DNA from: JAWKWH01 sp965204295
GTDB lineage: Bacteria > Pseudomonadota > Alphaproteobacteria > Rhizobiales > Rhizobiaceae
Length of the DNA: 64,000 nt
Direction of reading: 5' to 3'
Assembly (NCBI GenBank): GCA_965204295.1
Contig: OZ241973.1
Span: 3,100,001 to 3,164,000, forward strand
The translations under genes were made by a program, and so were the position numbers. How positions within the stretch are numbered: position 1 is the stretch's first letter; each line of letters opens with the position of its first letter. The notes below the pieces were generated by a model. The model did not search any database and had not been told where the DNA came from. It was given only the letters and a program-made list of their open reading frames with translations. Positions 35,965 through 45,816 of this stretch are shown one piece after another.

Positions 35965-36345
35965 GGTCCGCTCTGTCCCGCGTCGCTGAATTCTCGCGTT
36001 TCCCAAATGCGAGATACCGTGGCCATGATTCATGTTTGGCGGCAATTTTTCAAGCGAATTTCAGCCTGTCAATGTCGCGGCGGCGGTCGGAAATCGCACC
36101 GGAAGCTGGACGTCGTTTGATTACACACGCTATGGTTCGTGTTTGAGCGTACCGATGGAGCGGCGATTCGCAAGGGATGTATTATGCAGGCATCAATTGG
36201 CTTCCCGGGCCGGATTCGAATTCAGTGACCACTGGCCGGCAGAGGTTTTCAGAAGCTGTTTCACTTGCGGTGCCGCTAGCATTTTCGAAGGAAATTCTTT
36301 GACTTTTTCTCGAAAAGTCGTAGCCCGGTAAACCTCTAATCAGGG
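35965..36345. other. 380-bp gap containing the left attachment-like repeat
   Basis: No gene supported; the 99-codon plus frame here runs through the tRNA-like repeat and has no family likeness. The stretch holds the promoter of cfa and the 36199-36220 repeat. Confidence 0.5.
36199..36220 (+). repeat. Left att-like copy of the tRNA-Asn 3' end
   Basis: Identical at 21 of 22 positions, and in the same orientation, to 44409-44430, which covers the CCA end, 3' acceptor strand and part of the T arm of tRNA-Asn. With a 1-nt gap the likeness runs on for another 8 of 10 bases. The rest of a tRNA is absent, so this is a tRNA fragment of the kind left by site-specific integration. Confidence 0.75.
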
Positions 36346-37752
36346 ATGAACATTATGCGTCCGGATTATTTGATTCAAGGCGAACGGGCACGGTTGTTTC
36401 CGGTGCTGGCAACCACATCGAAGGAAGGCCGTACGACTTCAATTCTGTTGGCATGTTTATCCCGGATAGATGAATTCGCGCGTGAACTGCTGAAACCGAT
36501 CGGTATTTTGGTGGGTAAGCGCACTGTCATTGAGTGTTGGACCGAGATCGTATTCAGAGGTGAGAGGAGTGCCGGAAAGGATCGGCCAGATGGATTGATC
36601 ATTGTAAGACAAGGGAAAAGAGAATGGCGGTGTTTGATTGAATCAAAGGTTGGAACAGCGGAGCTGTCCGCAGAGCAAATTGATCGATACAGGAGCATAG
36701 CGAAGGATTACGGATTGGACTGTGTAATTACGATCTCCAATCAATTTGCGACAAAATCAGAACATCATCCACTTGAAGCGGTCAGAAAAATACGTTCTAT
36801 AATTCCTGTTTATAATTGGTCATAGATATTTGTACTGACTTCAGCCGATTTACTTGTGAAAAACGAATCAATTGGAGATCGCGATCAACATCTATTGCTA
36901 GAGGAATTGCGACGGTTTCTCACCCACGAAAGTGCTGGGGTAAAGGGTTTCGACAGAATGCCGTCCGAATGGACCGAACTTAACAAACACATCTCTGCCG
37001 GCGTAAAGATAAGCGCAAAATCAGAAATTGCACATGCTGTGGTGGCCGCTTGGCATCAGGAAACGAAGGATATTTCACTTATTCTCAGCCGACAGACTGA
37101 GGCGGCGGTTTCTGAACGACTTTCACGTAAACATGCTTCTGACCCCGCTCTTCGCCTTAAAGATGATATGCAAGCGCTTAGAGATAATTGTCACCTTCTA
37201 GCTACACTCGATATTCCGAATGCGGCCGCACCCTTGGAGATAGTCGCCGATATCGCACGCCGGACTGTAGACGTAGGCATGACAATCTCCGCGCCGCGCG
37301 ACAAGCAGTCTTCAAAGGCCCGCCTTAATTGGCTCTTGCGACAGGTCAAAGGCGATGTGCCTGACGATCTTCAGATTCGCTGTAATTGGCCGGGAAGAAG
37401 TGAGCCGACACAGTTTGCCTCCAGGGTTCTTCAGGATGCCCCATCCCTTATTGAGGCTGACAAAAAGGGATTGCAGGTTAACGGCTTTCATATTTTCATA
37501 GCCCGACGACTATCCGCGCGGTTCACGCAACAGCAGAATTTTATTAACGATCTCGAAACAGTAGTCCCTGAATTTTATCGGGCGATTGGCCAACATCTCG
37601 TCCCATGGCGGGAAAAGGCGCCGCAGATAAAGCGAGAACGTAGCGAAGCCGACGATGTTTCGGTTCAGGCTCTCGAAGAAAAGAACTCGGCGTCGGTTGA
37701 ATCAGACGAGAATGGTTTGAGCTCACTTCCTGATCGTAATTTCTCGCGCTAG
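36346..37752 (+). pseudogene. PD-(D/E)XK-nuclease-like protein interrupted by an in-frame TAG
   Basis: One frame of 469 codons with a single stop, TAG at 36823-36825. The first 159 residues start RPDYLIQGERARLFPVLATT and contain DRPDGLIIVRQGKREWRCLI-ESKVG, the D...ExK layout of PD-(D/E)XK nucleases. After the stop the frame reads on as IFVLTSADLL and then 298 residues from GTG 36856 (LLLEELRRFLTHESAGVKGF). As I recall, relatives are single proteins of this total length with Trp at the stop, i.e. TGG to TAG; that residue is from memory. Either a nonsense mutation, readthrough, or two separately translated halves. Composition is AT-richer than the flanks. Confidence 0.65.
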
Positions 37753-37919
37753 CGCATTCAGCCGGGTTGCTACCGAACCGATAAGCCACCCGCGTTAGCA
37801 ATTGGCCCTTTGCCGCCATTTTTCATGCTTGTGCAAACATACCGCGAGATATCCAAGGCAAACATTGCCGGTGGCGCACCGGTCTGATAGCTTTGGTTGC
37901 AGGCGTATAGAGAGTCGGC

Positions 37920-38603
37920 ATGACCGAGGCACGATCAGGGAGAGGTTTTTTCTACCGGGGGCAGATTCTGCATCTGGTTTGTCTGACTGCTCTGCTTGTT
38001 GTTCTCGGTTTCGCTTCGCACGCGCCGGGGTTCGATGCAGGATCGTTTCTAGGTCTGATCACCACCGCCTGGGCCGCTCTCGCGGTTGGCGATGCGATAG
38101 TTCATCAGGTGTATGTCTGGCTTTGTTGGCGGCTGGAACTGGACGGCCGGCGGCTGACTCGTCTGTTTGGCGGCAAGGCGTTTCCAATCTATCAGGCCGG
38201 GTTCGCGATATTGATGATACCGAGGCCGATATTGGCCTTCGCTCTCGGCTGGTCCAACCGGGGTTCGCTCCCAATCGAACCATGGGTCGGATACGTCGTT
38301 GCGGTGATCCTCCTGCCGCCGTCCGTGTATCTCGTCTACTGTGTACGACGATATTTTGGGTTTAAGCGAGCCTTTGGCATCGACCATTTCGATGCATCTT
38401 ATCGCGAAACGCCGCTGGTCAGAAAAGGGATATTCACGTGGACGCCCAACGCCATGTATGTATTTGGTTTTTTCATCCTGTGGGTGCCGGCTTTTCTCTT
38501 TCAATCGGTTGCGGCGCTGATCGTGGCGGCCTTCAGTCACGCCTACATCTGGGTGCATTACTATTGCACCGAACAGCCCGATATGCGCCGCATCTACGGA
38601 TGA
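37920..38603 (+). CDS. PEMT/ICMT-type integral membrane methyltransferase family protein
   Basis: 227 residues with about five hydrophobic helices (LVCLTALLVVLGFASHAPG, WVGYVVAVILLPPSVYLVYC, FGFFILWVPAFLFQSVAALI). The end, HAYIWVHYYCTEQPDMRRIYG, resembles the HxxC/TExPD-RxxYG signature of phospholipid- and isoprenylcysteine-methyltransferases that bind SAM. A phospholipid substrate would fit the nearby cfa and phosphodiesterase genes, but this is only context. Intact. The nearest gene on the same strand is 190 bp away, so it is probably a separate unit. Confidence 0.7.
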   Translation: MTEARSGRGFFYRGQILHLVCLTALLVVLGFASHAPGFDAGSFLGLITTAWAALAVGDAIVHQVYVWLCWRLELDGRRLTRLFGGKAFPIYQAGFAILMIPRPILAFALGWSNRGSLPIEPWVGYVVAVILLPPSVYLVYCVRRYFGFKRAFGIDHFDASYRETPLVRKGIFTWTPNAMYVFGFFILWVPAFLFQSVAALIVAAFSHAYIWVHYYCTEQPDMRRIYG

Positions 38604-38793
38604 GTGACTGTCGATGGGCGGCGCCTTCGCATCTTCGGCATTCGGCCCCGAGCCGATATTCCGTGGCGGGCAGGGGGTGCGACGCACAATCTCAAGGGCG
38701 GATATTCATGGTGCAGGAACAATCGGTATCGGCAATAACGCTGCCCGGGTTGCTGCATGGCGAACTACGATGCGATGATTTGCTCCATGCATT

Positions 38794-39720
38794 TTGTTGA
38801 ATGCGCCGCAAACCATCCCGGCATTGGAGGAGGTACGACGGTATCACCCTCTTATTGAAATGTTGGAATGTCGGATTTTTTCCGTCGTGAAGGAAACACT
38901 GCAATCAATGGCGATGTCATTGGCCGATGCATGGATGGCGGCGCTTCCACGCAGGAAGCCATCGCGTTTCGAGCTGGAGCGTTGCAAAATCGTATCGCAT
39001 CGTGGCGAACATCGCGACAATTCGGTCCCCGAAAACTCGCTGGGCGCCTTTCAGGCCGCCGAACAGGCCGGCGTATGGGGGATCGAGGCGGATATCCGTT
39101 GGACCGCCGATCTGATCCCCGTGATTATACATGATCCCGACACAGGGCGTGTGTTTGGCAAACGGATTACTGTTGGCGGCGTGGAATTCGACGAACTACG
39201 CAGTAAAGTTCCGGAAGTTCCCACCCTTGCCGAACTGGTCGGGACATTCGGTGGCAATACCCATTTGATGCTGGAACTGAAGCGTGAGGAGTTTCCGGAC
39301 ATCAAGCGCCAAAAGCAAATACTTGACCGCCGCCTTTCCGGTCTCCTGCCGGAACGCAATTATCATGTGTTGGCGTTGGATGCGACATTGTTCGAGACAT
39401 TTGATATTCGACCGCGGAGTTGTTGCCTGCCCGTCGCACAAACCAACTCTCGTTCGATGAGCAATCTGACGCTTTCTTCCGATTACGGCGGTCTAACCGG
39501 TCACTACGTGTTGCTGAATGAGAGAATCAGGCGGAAACACGAAAACGCCGGCCAGAAAGTCGGCACCGGATTCGTCCGCAGCCGCAATTGCCTGTACCGC
39601 GAGGTGAATCGAGGGGTCGAATGGATTTTCAGCAACGACGCGGTTCGGCTTCAAAACTCGATTGACAATGAGCGGACGACCTCCCGGAATGTCCGTCGCC
39701 GGGTTTTTCGCGAGAACTGA
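38794..39720 (+). CDS. Glycerophosphodiester phosphodiesterase family protein
   Basis: 308 residues from 38794; ATG 38860 or 38911 are possible starts because the first 60 residues show no family likeness. The catalytic pattern is clear: SHRGEHRDNSVPENSLGAF (catalytic His, Arg and the PENS motif), GIEADIRWTADLIPVIIHDP (metal Glu and Asp, second His) and HLMLELKREE (late Glu and Lys). It would hydrolyse glycerophosphodiesters to glycerol 3-phosphate and an alcohol. No signal peptide is evident, so it is probably cytoplasmic. The C-terminal third is less typical. Confidence 0.8.
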   Translation: MLNAPQTIPALEEVRRYHPLIEMLECRIFSVVKETLQSMAMSLADAWMAALPRRKPSRFELERCKIVSHRGEHRDNSVPENSLGAFQAAEQAGVWGIEADIRWTADLIPVIIHDPDTGRVFGKRITVGGVEFDELRSKVPEVPTLAELVGTFGGNTHLMLELKREEFPDIKRQKQILDRRLSGLLPERNYHVLALDATLFETFDIRPRSCCLPVAQTNSRSMSNLTLSSDYGGLTGHYVLLNERIRRKHENAGQKVGTGFVRSRNCLYREVNRGVEWIFSNDAVRLQNSIDNERTTSRNVRRRVFREN

Positions 39721-39738
39721 GCGTTTTGGGGCCGGGAC

Positions 39739-40140
39739 TCATATCCGGAACAGGGCGACAATTGCGAGCGCACGGACCGGGAGAAAAACCTTCTGCGCAT
39801 GTTCATCGCAGCGGGCGGCACTGAGGTGAACCGGGGAACCGACGAGGGTTATCTCGCCCAGAACTGGATGATCGACCTGTCGCAACATGTCGTTGATTTC
39901 CGTTTGCGGATACTCCAGCGCCTCGGCAAGGGATTTGACCGGAGCGCACAGAAGGTCCTGTTCTTCCAACTTCGCCAACCAATGGTCGGTCGTATTCCGT
40001 GTAAACACTTCGCGGAAAATCCCATGAAGAGCAGGTTTGTTTTCACGCTGGCTTGGTAAATCGGGATAGGTCGCGGAAAGGTCTTCGACACCCAACGCCC
40101 TGCTGATATCCCGGAGCGGATTGGCCTTGAACGCCACCAC
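39739..40140 (-). pseudogene. C-terminal remnant of a class III CoA-transferase (CaiB/BaiF)
   Basis: 133 residues matching only the last third of a roughly 400-residue family: AFKANPLRDISRALGVEDLS, then WLAKLEEQDLLCAPVKSLAE and DHPVLGEITLVGSPVHLS. The N-terminal CoA-binding domain with the catalytic Asp is missing, and the sequence upstream on the same strand does not supply it. The extreme C-terminus also looks eroded. It cannot be active. Confidence 0.7.
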
Positions 40141-40461
40141 CAGAATCTGATCCAGGAACTGCGCGACGTGTTCAAGGCTGTCGGTTTCACGGAGGCCGAG
40201 GCCAAGACCCTGATCGTGACGGCGCGCAACCGGGGCTACCGTCTGAGCGTGACCGCATCAGATATATTGTCGAGGGTTCAACCGAAAATCGACGAACGCA
40301 CCCCTTGCGTCCGTCATTTTGGGCATGAAGCGGACCGATGCATTCACAGCGTGTCGTTCACTGCAACCGGTCGAATCAGCGCTTCATCTCGGATGATGCT
40401 CCCGGCTGAACCACCAGAACCCCCAAGCGATGGGGTCGCATCAACAATGATGCACATCACC
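40141..40461. other. Gap between CoA-transferase remnant and helicase
   Basis: A plus frame here (around 40150-40260) contains a short protein-like stretch ending ARNRGYRLSV, reminiscent of the tail of a winged-helix domain, but it is antisense to the CoA-transferase remnant on one side and has no other support. Probably remnant DNA. Confidence 0.3.
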
Positions 40462-43400
40462 TCAGGCGCCATCCTTGATGAGCCTGATCAGGCCGGCGAT
40501 TTGATCGTGATCGATCCCGTTCGTCTCTGTCGTGGTGATCAGCGTCGCGGCGTCACCGCCGCCTTCTTCAATCGATTTCACCCCGTTCTCGCGATACCAT
40601 TGCTGTTTGTAACCCCATTTCTTGTCGTACTCGGGATTGCCGAGCATGCCGAGATGCTCCCACAGCCAGGTGACGCCGGTATCCGGGTCTTCAATTGTGA
40701 AGTCCGGGTAACGGCGGCTGCCGTCCTTGCCGATCAACGGCAGCTCATATTCATACCCGATTCCTGAAGCGCTCAGTTCATTGGCGATGATGACCTCGGA
40801 CTTCGAAATCATCAACTCTTTTCGCCGTGACCTGTGAATATGCTTGCCGTCATAGACATGTTGATCGATCTGGACTGGTTCGGGGGCTTCAAACAGGTTT
40901 GTGAGGCGGCGGGCGGCGTCCGAGAGATGCCGGTATTCAAGGAGCTTGTGCGGTTCGCCCTGACAAAACAGCACCAGACGCTCGTTCTGGCGGGTCAGAG
41001 CCGTGTATAGCAGTTCCCGTGAAAGGATGCGGCAGGGGTTCGGAAGCACCACGAACACTGTATTGAACTCGCTGCCCTGAGCTTTGTGGACGGTCAGCGC
41101 ATAGGCGAGTTCGAGCAGGTTCTTGTCTTCGTCAAGATCGCTCTGCCAGTAAGTGTATTCATAACCCTGCTGGGATGAGAGCGTCACCTTCAGGTTGTTG
41201 AGTTTTGTTGTCTTGCCCTTTTTCTTGAAGGGGCCGGTGACGATACCGATTTCGCCATTGGCTACATAGCGCAGCGGCTCCGTGCCGTCGTCGAACTCTT
41301 CAGGGAAGACCCACCGCCTGCGATGGTTGCCGAGATTGATCACCTTATCGCCATAGATAATGCCATCACCGCCCATCGGCGGCGGCACCTTTGCGAACCG
41401 GTGATCGACATGCGCCGTCTTGCGTTTTGTTTCTCCGCGAAAGCCTTGCTGGATCAGCCGGTTGAGCGTGACGGTGCCCGCAGCTTCACCCTTGAGCGGC
41501 GAAAGGATTTGCCATCGATCCGCCGCCGGTCCCGAGTTCCAGAAGTTGAAATAGACCGATCCTTTGCTCTTATTGCCGCCAAGCGCTTGCTCGGCGAACG
41601 ACTGTTCGCGGTTTTTCGGATCAACGCCGAGCTCTTCGCCGGTCACGGCGGGCAGCATGGTGGCAAGCTCGGCAGGCGAAGACCAGGAACAGATTCTCAG
41701 GTTAGGGCCGATTTCGCCGCCTTTCACATCGGCAATGATTTCGTCCTGCGCCGATCCCGCAGGGCGGCCGCTGAACAATTCGGCAAATTCAAGATCATGC
41801 CGCTCCTTGCCCTCTTGGCGGCTGCCGATGGTGAGTTCAGCGTAACCCTTGCTGACGCGCGGCTGATTGACCGGGAAGTTTTCCGGCTGCAGGAACTTGA
41901 CGATGTCGACAAAGGGACGACCCGCGCCGATGGGCGGAAGCTGGCTCGGATCGCCGACCAGAATGATCCGCTCGACACCGCCAAGCCCGTCAAACAGCGC
42001 AGCAAGCTGTTCCTCGGTCAGCATTGAGGCTTCATCGACGATTACGGTCTTGCACGCTGCATAGCGCTCCGTATCACCGATCACACGATAGCTTTGTGTC
42101 GCCTCGCGGTAGCGCTGCGGACGCAGGAACTGCGCAAGGGTCTTGGCTTCCAGTCCGGTTAAGAGCTGAAGGCGCACGCACGCCTTTCCGTTCGGGGCAA
42201 GAAGAAGAATGCCGCGATTGGCGATCGGGTCGGCTTCACACAGGAACCTCATCAGAGTCGTCTTGCACGTGCCCGCTGGGCCGATCAGGACAGAAAAGCG
42301 GGACGCCGCCAGTTCTTCCAGCGCGGCGGCCTTTTCCTGGAGGCGCAGATATTCGCTTGAACCCTTAGACGTCTTCGTATCGTCGGGAAAAGTTGCATCG
42401 ATTCTATTCAGCCAGTCGGTCTCGACTGTGTGGCTCTTGCCTTGATTGACGCGCTTTCTGACCGTGTTGGCAATGAGTTCGCGTGACACCACCAGCCGGT
42501 CTAGCTGATAGGCAGGCTTGCCGTTTTCCAACTGACACGCGGTGACGATCGGCCCGAGCTTGTCGGCATGGATTTCAAACTGATCGTCGGAAGCCGGGAG
42601 CGGCGGGCTCAGGGGCTTTTCTCGCAGCGCCGCGATAATGTCTGCCCGCGACGTCAAAGTGTGTCCGTTGATTGCGGCTTCTTCCAGAACGGCGGCGGTT
42701 GCTGCGCGAAGACGCCTGCCGTCGACCGGGCCGATGATCTTGGACGGTGCCGCCAGCGGATGTTTGGAAGCGATCGCCTTTTCAGGGAATGCCCCTTGAT
42801 CGATTGTTTCAAAAGCGATCGCTTCCGGCTGGTCACGGTCGCATTCATAGAAAAGGTAAGGGTTCTCCATGATCGCCGCATCGCTCAAATCAGCGCCAGA
42901 CAAGGTGATCCCGGTATTGTCGCGAGATGACTCGTCCCACCATCTCGTTGCTTGCTGCAGGGTTATGTCAAAGCGCGCGAGCAGCTTGCAAAAGGCAAAC
43001 CGGTCACTGCCGCGGTCGCTGGCAAGATAGGTCCATGTATCCGCGAAGCCATCGATTTGGTTTTTCAGATCACCCGGCAGGTCATCCGGGTTCTGGACCA
43101 GAGCCGCAAGGACCGGCCACGGGTCGCCGTTTTCGCCTGCTTTCTCCCAACAATGATAGGCCAGTTGATAACCGCACTCGACGCCCATTGCACACAGCAC
43201 CGAACCCATGCCGGGAAAGGGGCCGCGCATTGTCCAGAGTTCGCCGAGCTGCCGGTCAATCCACTTTTGCTGCTGACTCCAGTCGCCCACGAAATGCTTT
43301 TCGTAGTTCGCCAGCGCCGTCTTGACGCTCAGCAGGGCAGCGATTGCCGTGCCCGGCGAGACGTGCTCGCTGGCAAACAGGAACTCCTCGCGATAGGCGT

Positions 43401-44259
43401 CGGGGATGAAGGCAATGTACGGTGACGGATCCAGCAACGGGCCGTCATCGCAACGCTCAAGAAGATCATGATAGGGTAGCAGTACACCATCTTTGCCATC
43501 GGGCCGGATTGTGTGTCCGACAGAGCGCTCCCACAAATATGAGCGCAACCCTTCATGTTGCGGTGGATCGTAATCCCACTCCTGCAATCCACCGACTGAG
43601 GTGATCCGGCCAACGCCGGTCAGCATCCATCTGTCGTCATCAATCAGCGGTATGCGCTTGGCATAGGCAAAAATCAGGCTTTGTTTCGGCTTGAGCGCGC
43701 CGAAGAAGGCATTGAGCAACGCCGCCTGATTTTTCTCGCCCTGAATCCACGGACGTGCCGAAAGCCAGCCCGGCTCATCGGGCTCGTGCTAGGGAGCAGA
43801 ATCGATCCCGTATCGCTCCACTAGCGAATAGCTGTCGAGCTTGCCCTTCTTCCAGTCCTTACCCTAGGCGCGCTCTTTCAAGAGCCAGCCGAACGGCGTT
43901 GCCGCCGCCGAGTAGGCCGGATGAATAAAGGCCGTTTCGACGATGTGACCATGGTGCTCGCTTGTATTTGAATAGGCATGTTGCGCGATCCGGCGCTGCG
44001 GGCGAGACGAAAGGAAATTCACGCGCTCGGTAAAGCAGGGCGAAACGTATTTGGTCGGTATGTCGTCGAGAAACTGACCCGCATGGTCGGCTTCCTGATC
44101 GCCGTCCTTGCTCGCGCCGATGCGGTTCAGTACCAGACAACTGGCATTCTCTCGAGGTGCGCGGCAGACGGTGCCATCCCATCCAGCGTCATGCCAGGAA
44201 ACGCGGATAGACAGATGGCGTATCGGAATGCATGGGATTGATTTGTTGGCGTCATTCAT
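40462..44259 (-). pseudogene. RecD-like helicase with C-terminal nuclease-like domain, two in-frame TAG codons
   Basis: One minus frame of 1266 codons from ATG 44259, broken only by TAG at 43866-43864 and 43791-43789. The frame reads ATPFGWLLKERA-TAG-GKDWKKGKLDSYS...DSAP-TAG-HEPDEPGWLSARP and continues unbroken for more than 1085 codons. The helicase has Walker A (VLIGPAGTCKTTLMRFL), DEAS box (VIVDEASMLTEEQ), GDPSQLPPIGAGRPF, and C-terminal UvrD_C_2 motifs (ALTVHKAQGSEFNTVFVV, YTALTRQNERLVLF). The last 150 residues contain RRYPDFTIEDPDTGVTWLWEH, a PD-(D/E)XK-like core. From memory, relatives read Trp at the first stop. The 1085-codon part from 43719 could still be translated from internal starts. 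Confidence 0.7.
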
Positions 44260-44364
44260 GTCTTTAGCGAACTCTCAATCTCAGGGTTTGTCTCAAAACT
44301 ATTGCTGAAATCATTCAACTTAATTTTCGTTTTGGCTATCAGTAACCGTCTCTTGCCTACCCGT

Positions 44365-44402
44365 CAAAGCAAAAGGGTTGACGGGCGTCTCGCCAACCCT
44401 TT
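44365..44402 (-). terminator. Terminator of tRNA-Asn
   Basis: On the minus strand AAAGGGTTG pairs with CAACCCTTT (9 bp, 13-nt loop), followed by a T-rich stretch, 6 nt beyond the CCA of tRNA-Asn. Confidence 0.75.
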
Positions 44403-44407
44403 GAAAA

Positions 44408-44482
44408 TGGCTCCCCGGGCCGGATTCGAACCAGCGACCAACCGGTTAACAGCCGGTTGCTCTACCGCTGAGCTACCGGGGA
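44408..44482 (-). tRNA. tRNA-Asn (GTT)
   Basis: A full cloverleaf on the minus strand: acceptor TCCCCGG/CCGGGGA, D arm GCTCAGCGGTAGAGC, anticodon arm ACCGG-CTGTTAA-CCGGT with anticodon GTT, T arm GCTGG-TTCGAAT-CCGGC, discriminator G and encoded CCA. Its 3' end faces the putative island. Confidence 0.97.
44409..44430 (+). repeat. Right att-like repeat within tRNA-Asn
   Basis: The 3' part of tRNA-Asn read on the plus strand; partner of 36199-36220 (21/22 identical, direct orientation). Confidence 0.75.
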
Positions 44483-44841
44483 AGGCACATGCTCGCGTGA
44501 ACCCGGCAGCCTATAGCAAAACGGTTTCCAGTTTGCCAACAGGTTTTATAACTGCGGTTCCGGTGTTTTCGGATATACCGTTTGACCAGAAAACCTGTTT
44601 TTGACGAAGCGGAATGCTGCGCGGATCGTGTGCAATTGAGCAGGCGGAGAGCTGCGCCACAAATGAGCAGGCAAGACCGGAAGTACCGGATTTTCGGCTG
44701 CTCGACATTGCCGCCACAGTCACGGGTGCTCAGGGTTGCAGTCCGGTATGCCCGCCGAGAAAAAGCGGCCGATGGCCATTTGGCCACCTTGCCTGGCGCC
44801 ATGCCATCTGTTAACGGAGCCCTTCCGGAACGCTGTGCGAC
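44483..44841. other. Gap between the two tRNA genes
   Basis: Short frames on both strands, none with recognisable features. The stretch should hold the divergent tRNA promoters. No further tRNA was found. Confidence 0.5.
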
Positions 44842-44915
44842 GGCCTCGTGGCGGAGTGGTTACGCAACGGACTGCAAATCCGGTCACCCCGGTTCGATTC
44901 CGGGCGAGGCCTCCA
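44842..44915 (+). tRNA. tRNA-Cys (GCA)
   Basis: Acceptor GGCCTCG/CGAGGCC, anticodon arm CGGA-CTGCAAA-TCCG with anticodon GCA, T arm CCCCGG-TTCGATT-CCGGG, discriminator T and encoded CCA. It reads toward pcm, whose start lies 71 bp downstream. Confidence 0.96.
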
Positions 44916-44986
44916 GCGCAGCGGGATCGGGAACGTGGAGGGTTTTGGCCTCAGCCGGGCTGAAACCGACGAGGTGAACCGCGCAA

Positions 44987-45658
44987 ATGCCAGTCGACTT
45001 TGCCGAACAACGCCTGAAAATGGTCGATGGGCAGTTGCGGACCATGGATGTCACCGACCCGGCGATATTACATGCCATGGGTTTGGCGCCGCGTGAATCG
45101 TTTGTGCCATCGGTTTCGCGTTTTCTGGCCTATATCGATGAGGATATTCCCATATCATCTCCGGACAAAGGCAATCCGCGATATCTCATGAAGCCGGCGC
45201 CTTTTGCCAAACTTCTGCAGCTTGCGGACATCTCGGACGATGATGTTGTTCTGGATATTGGCTGCGGCGTGGGATATTCATCGGCCGTGCTGTCATTGCT
45301 CGCCGGCTCCGTCATAGCTGTCGAAGATGATCCGGCCCTGGTTTCGACGGCCGCGGAAGTGCTTTCGGAGCACGGATACGATAGCGCGGTCATTGTCGAG
45401 GGGCCGCTTGGCGCCGGTTACGCATCCGAAGCGCCCTACGATGTCATTTTTCTCAACGGTGCGATTGACGAAATTCCGACCGCTTTGATCGAACAGTTGA
45501 AAGACGGCGGCCGCATCGTCGGTGTTGTCGGAACGGGAAACACGGGACAGGCGACATTGTGGACCAAATCCAACGGAAACGTTTCGGCGCGCCAGGCATT
45601 TAATTTGGCCGTTCGCCCGCTTCCCGGGTTTCAGCGTGAACCTTCCTTTGAGTTCTAA
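44987..45658 (+). CDS. pcm: Protein-L-isoaspartate O-methyltransferase family protein
   Basis: 223-residue SAM-dependent methyltransferase. FAEQRLKMVDGQLRTMDV opens the protein, PRYLMKPAPFAKLLQLA is the substrate-side segment, and VVLDIGCGVGYSSAVLSLLA is SAM motif I, followed by VIAVEDDP. In alphaproteobacteria this variant often precedes tolC, as it does here. Its shorter active-site loop means true isoaspartate repair activity is not certain. Confidence 0.85.
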   Translation: MPVDFAEQRLKMVDGQLRTMDVTDPAILHAMGLAPRESFVPSVSRFLAYIDEDIPISSPDKGNPRYLMKPAPFAKLLQLADISDDDVVLDIGCGVGYSSAVLSLLAGSVIAVEDDPALVSTAAEVLSEHGYDSAVIVEGPLGAGYASEAPYDVIFLNGAIDEIPTALIEQLKDGGRIVGVVGTGNTGQATLWTKSNGNVSARQAFNLAVRPLPGFQREPSFEF

Positions 45659-45816
45659 AATAGGATCCAGCCGAATAAAACTGGGCAATAAGGCAATTTC
45701 GGATTTGGCTTGGCGGCGGTAGTTCACTACATTCCCAATGAAATTGCCGGCGCGCTGGCATTGGGTTTGCAAATCCGCCGGCAGGTGGCGACAGGCTCTA
45801 AAGCAAGGAGACTGAA

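Larger units (their letters stand above)
36199..44430. mobile_element. Putative decayed genomic island at tRNA-Asn
   Basis: An 8.2-kb segment bounded by direct repeats of the tRNA-Asn 3' end. Its genes are unrelated to the metabolic blocks on each side, several are broken, and parts are less GC-rich than the flanks. The tRNA gene is intact at the right border, and the element lies on its 3' side, as expected for tyrosine-recombinase integration. No integrase or relaxase gene was found, so the element would be non-mobile now. Boundaries are inferred from the repeats only. Confidence 0.6.

Noticed and set aside
40168..40767. 199-codon plus frame with a winged-helix-like tail
   Set aside because: It is antisense to the CoA-transferase remnant at one end and the helicase at the other; the short likeness near RGYRLSV is too weak.
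36823..43866. TAG codons as pyrrolysine in a methylamine user
   Set aside because: The pathway here is the N-methylglutamate route, which needs no pyrrolysine. No pyl genes or CTA tRNA are visible, the genes affected are not methyltransferases, and TAG ends several core genes in the window.
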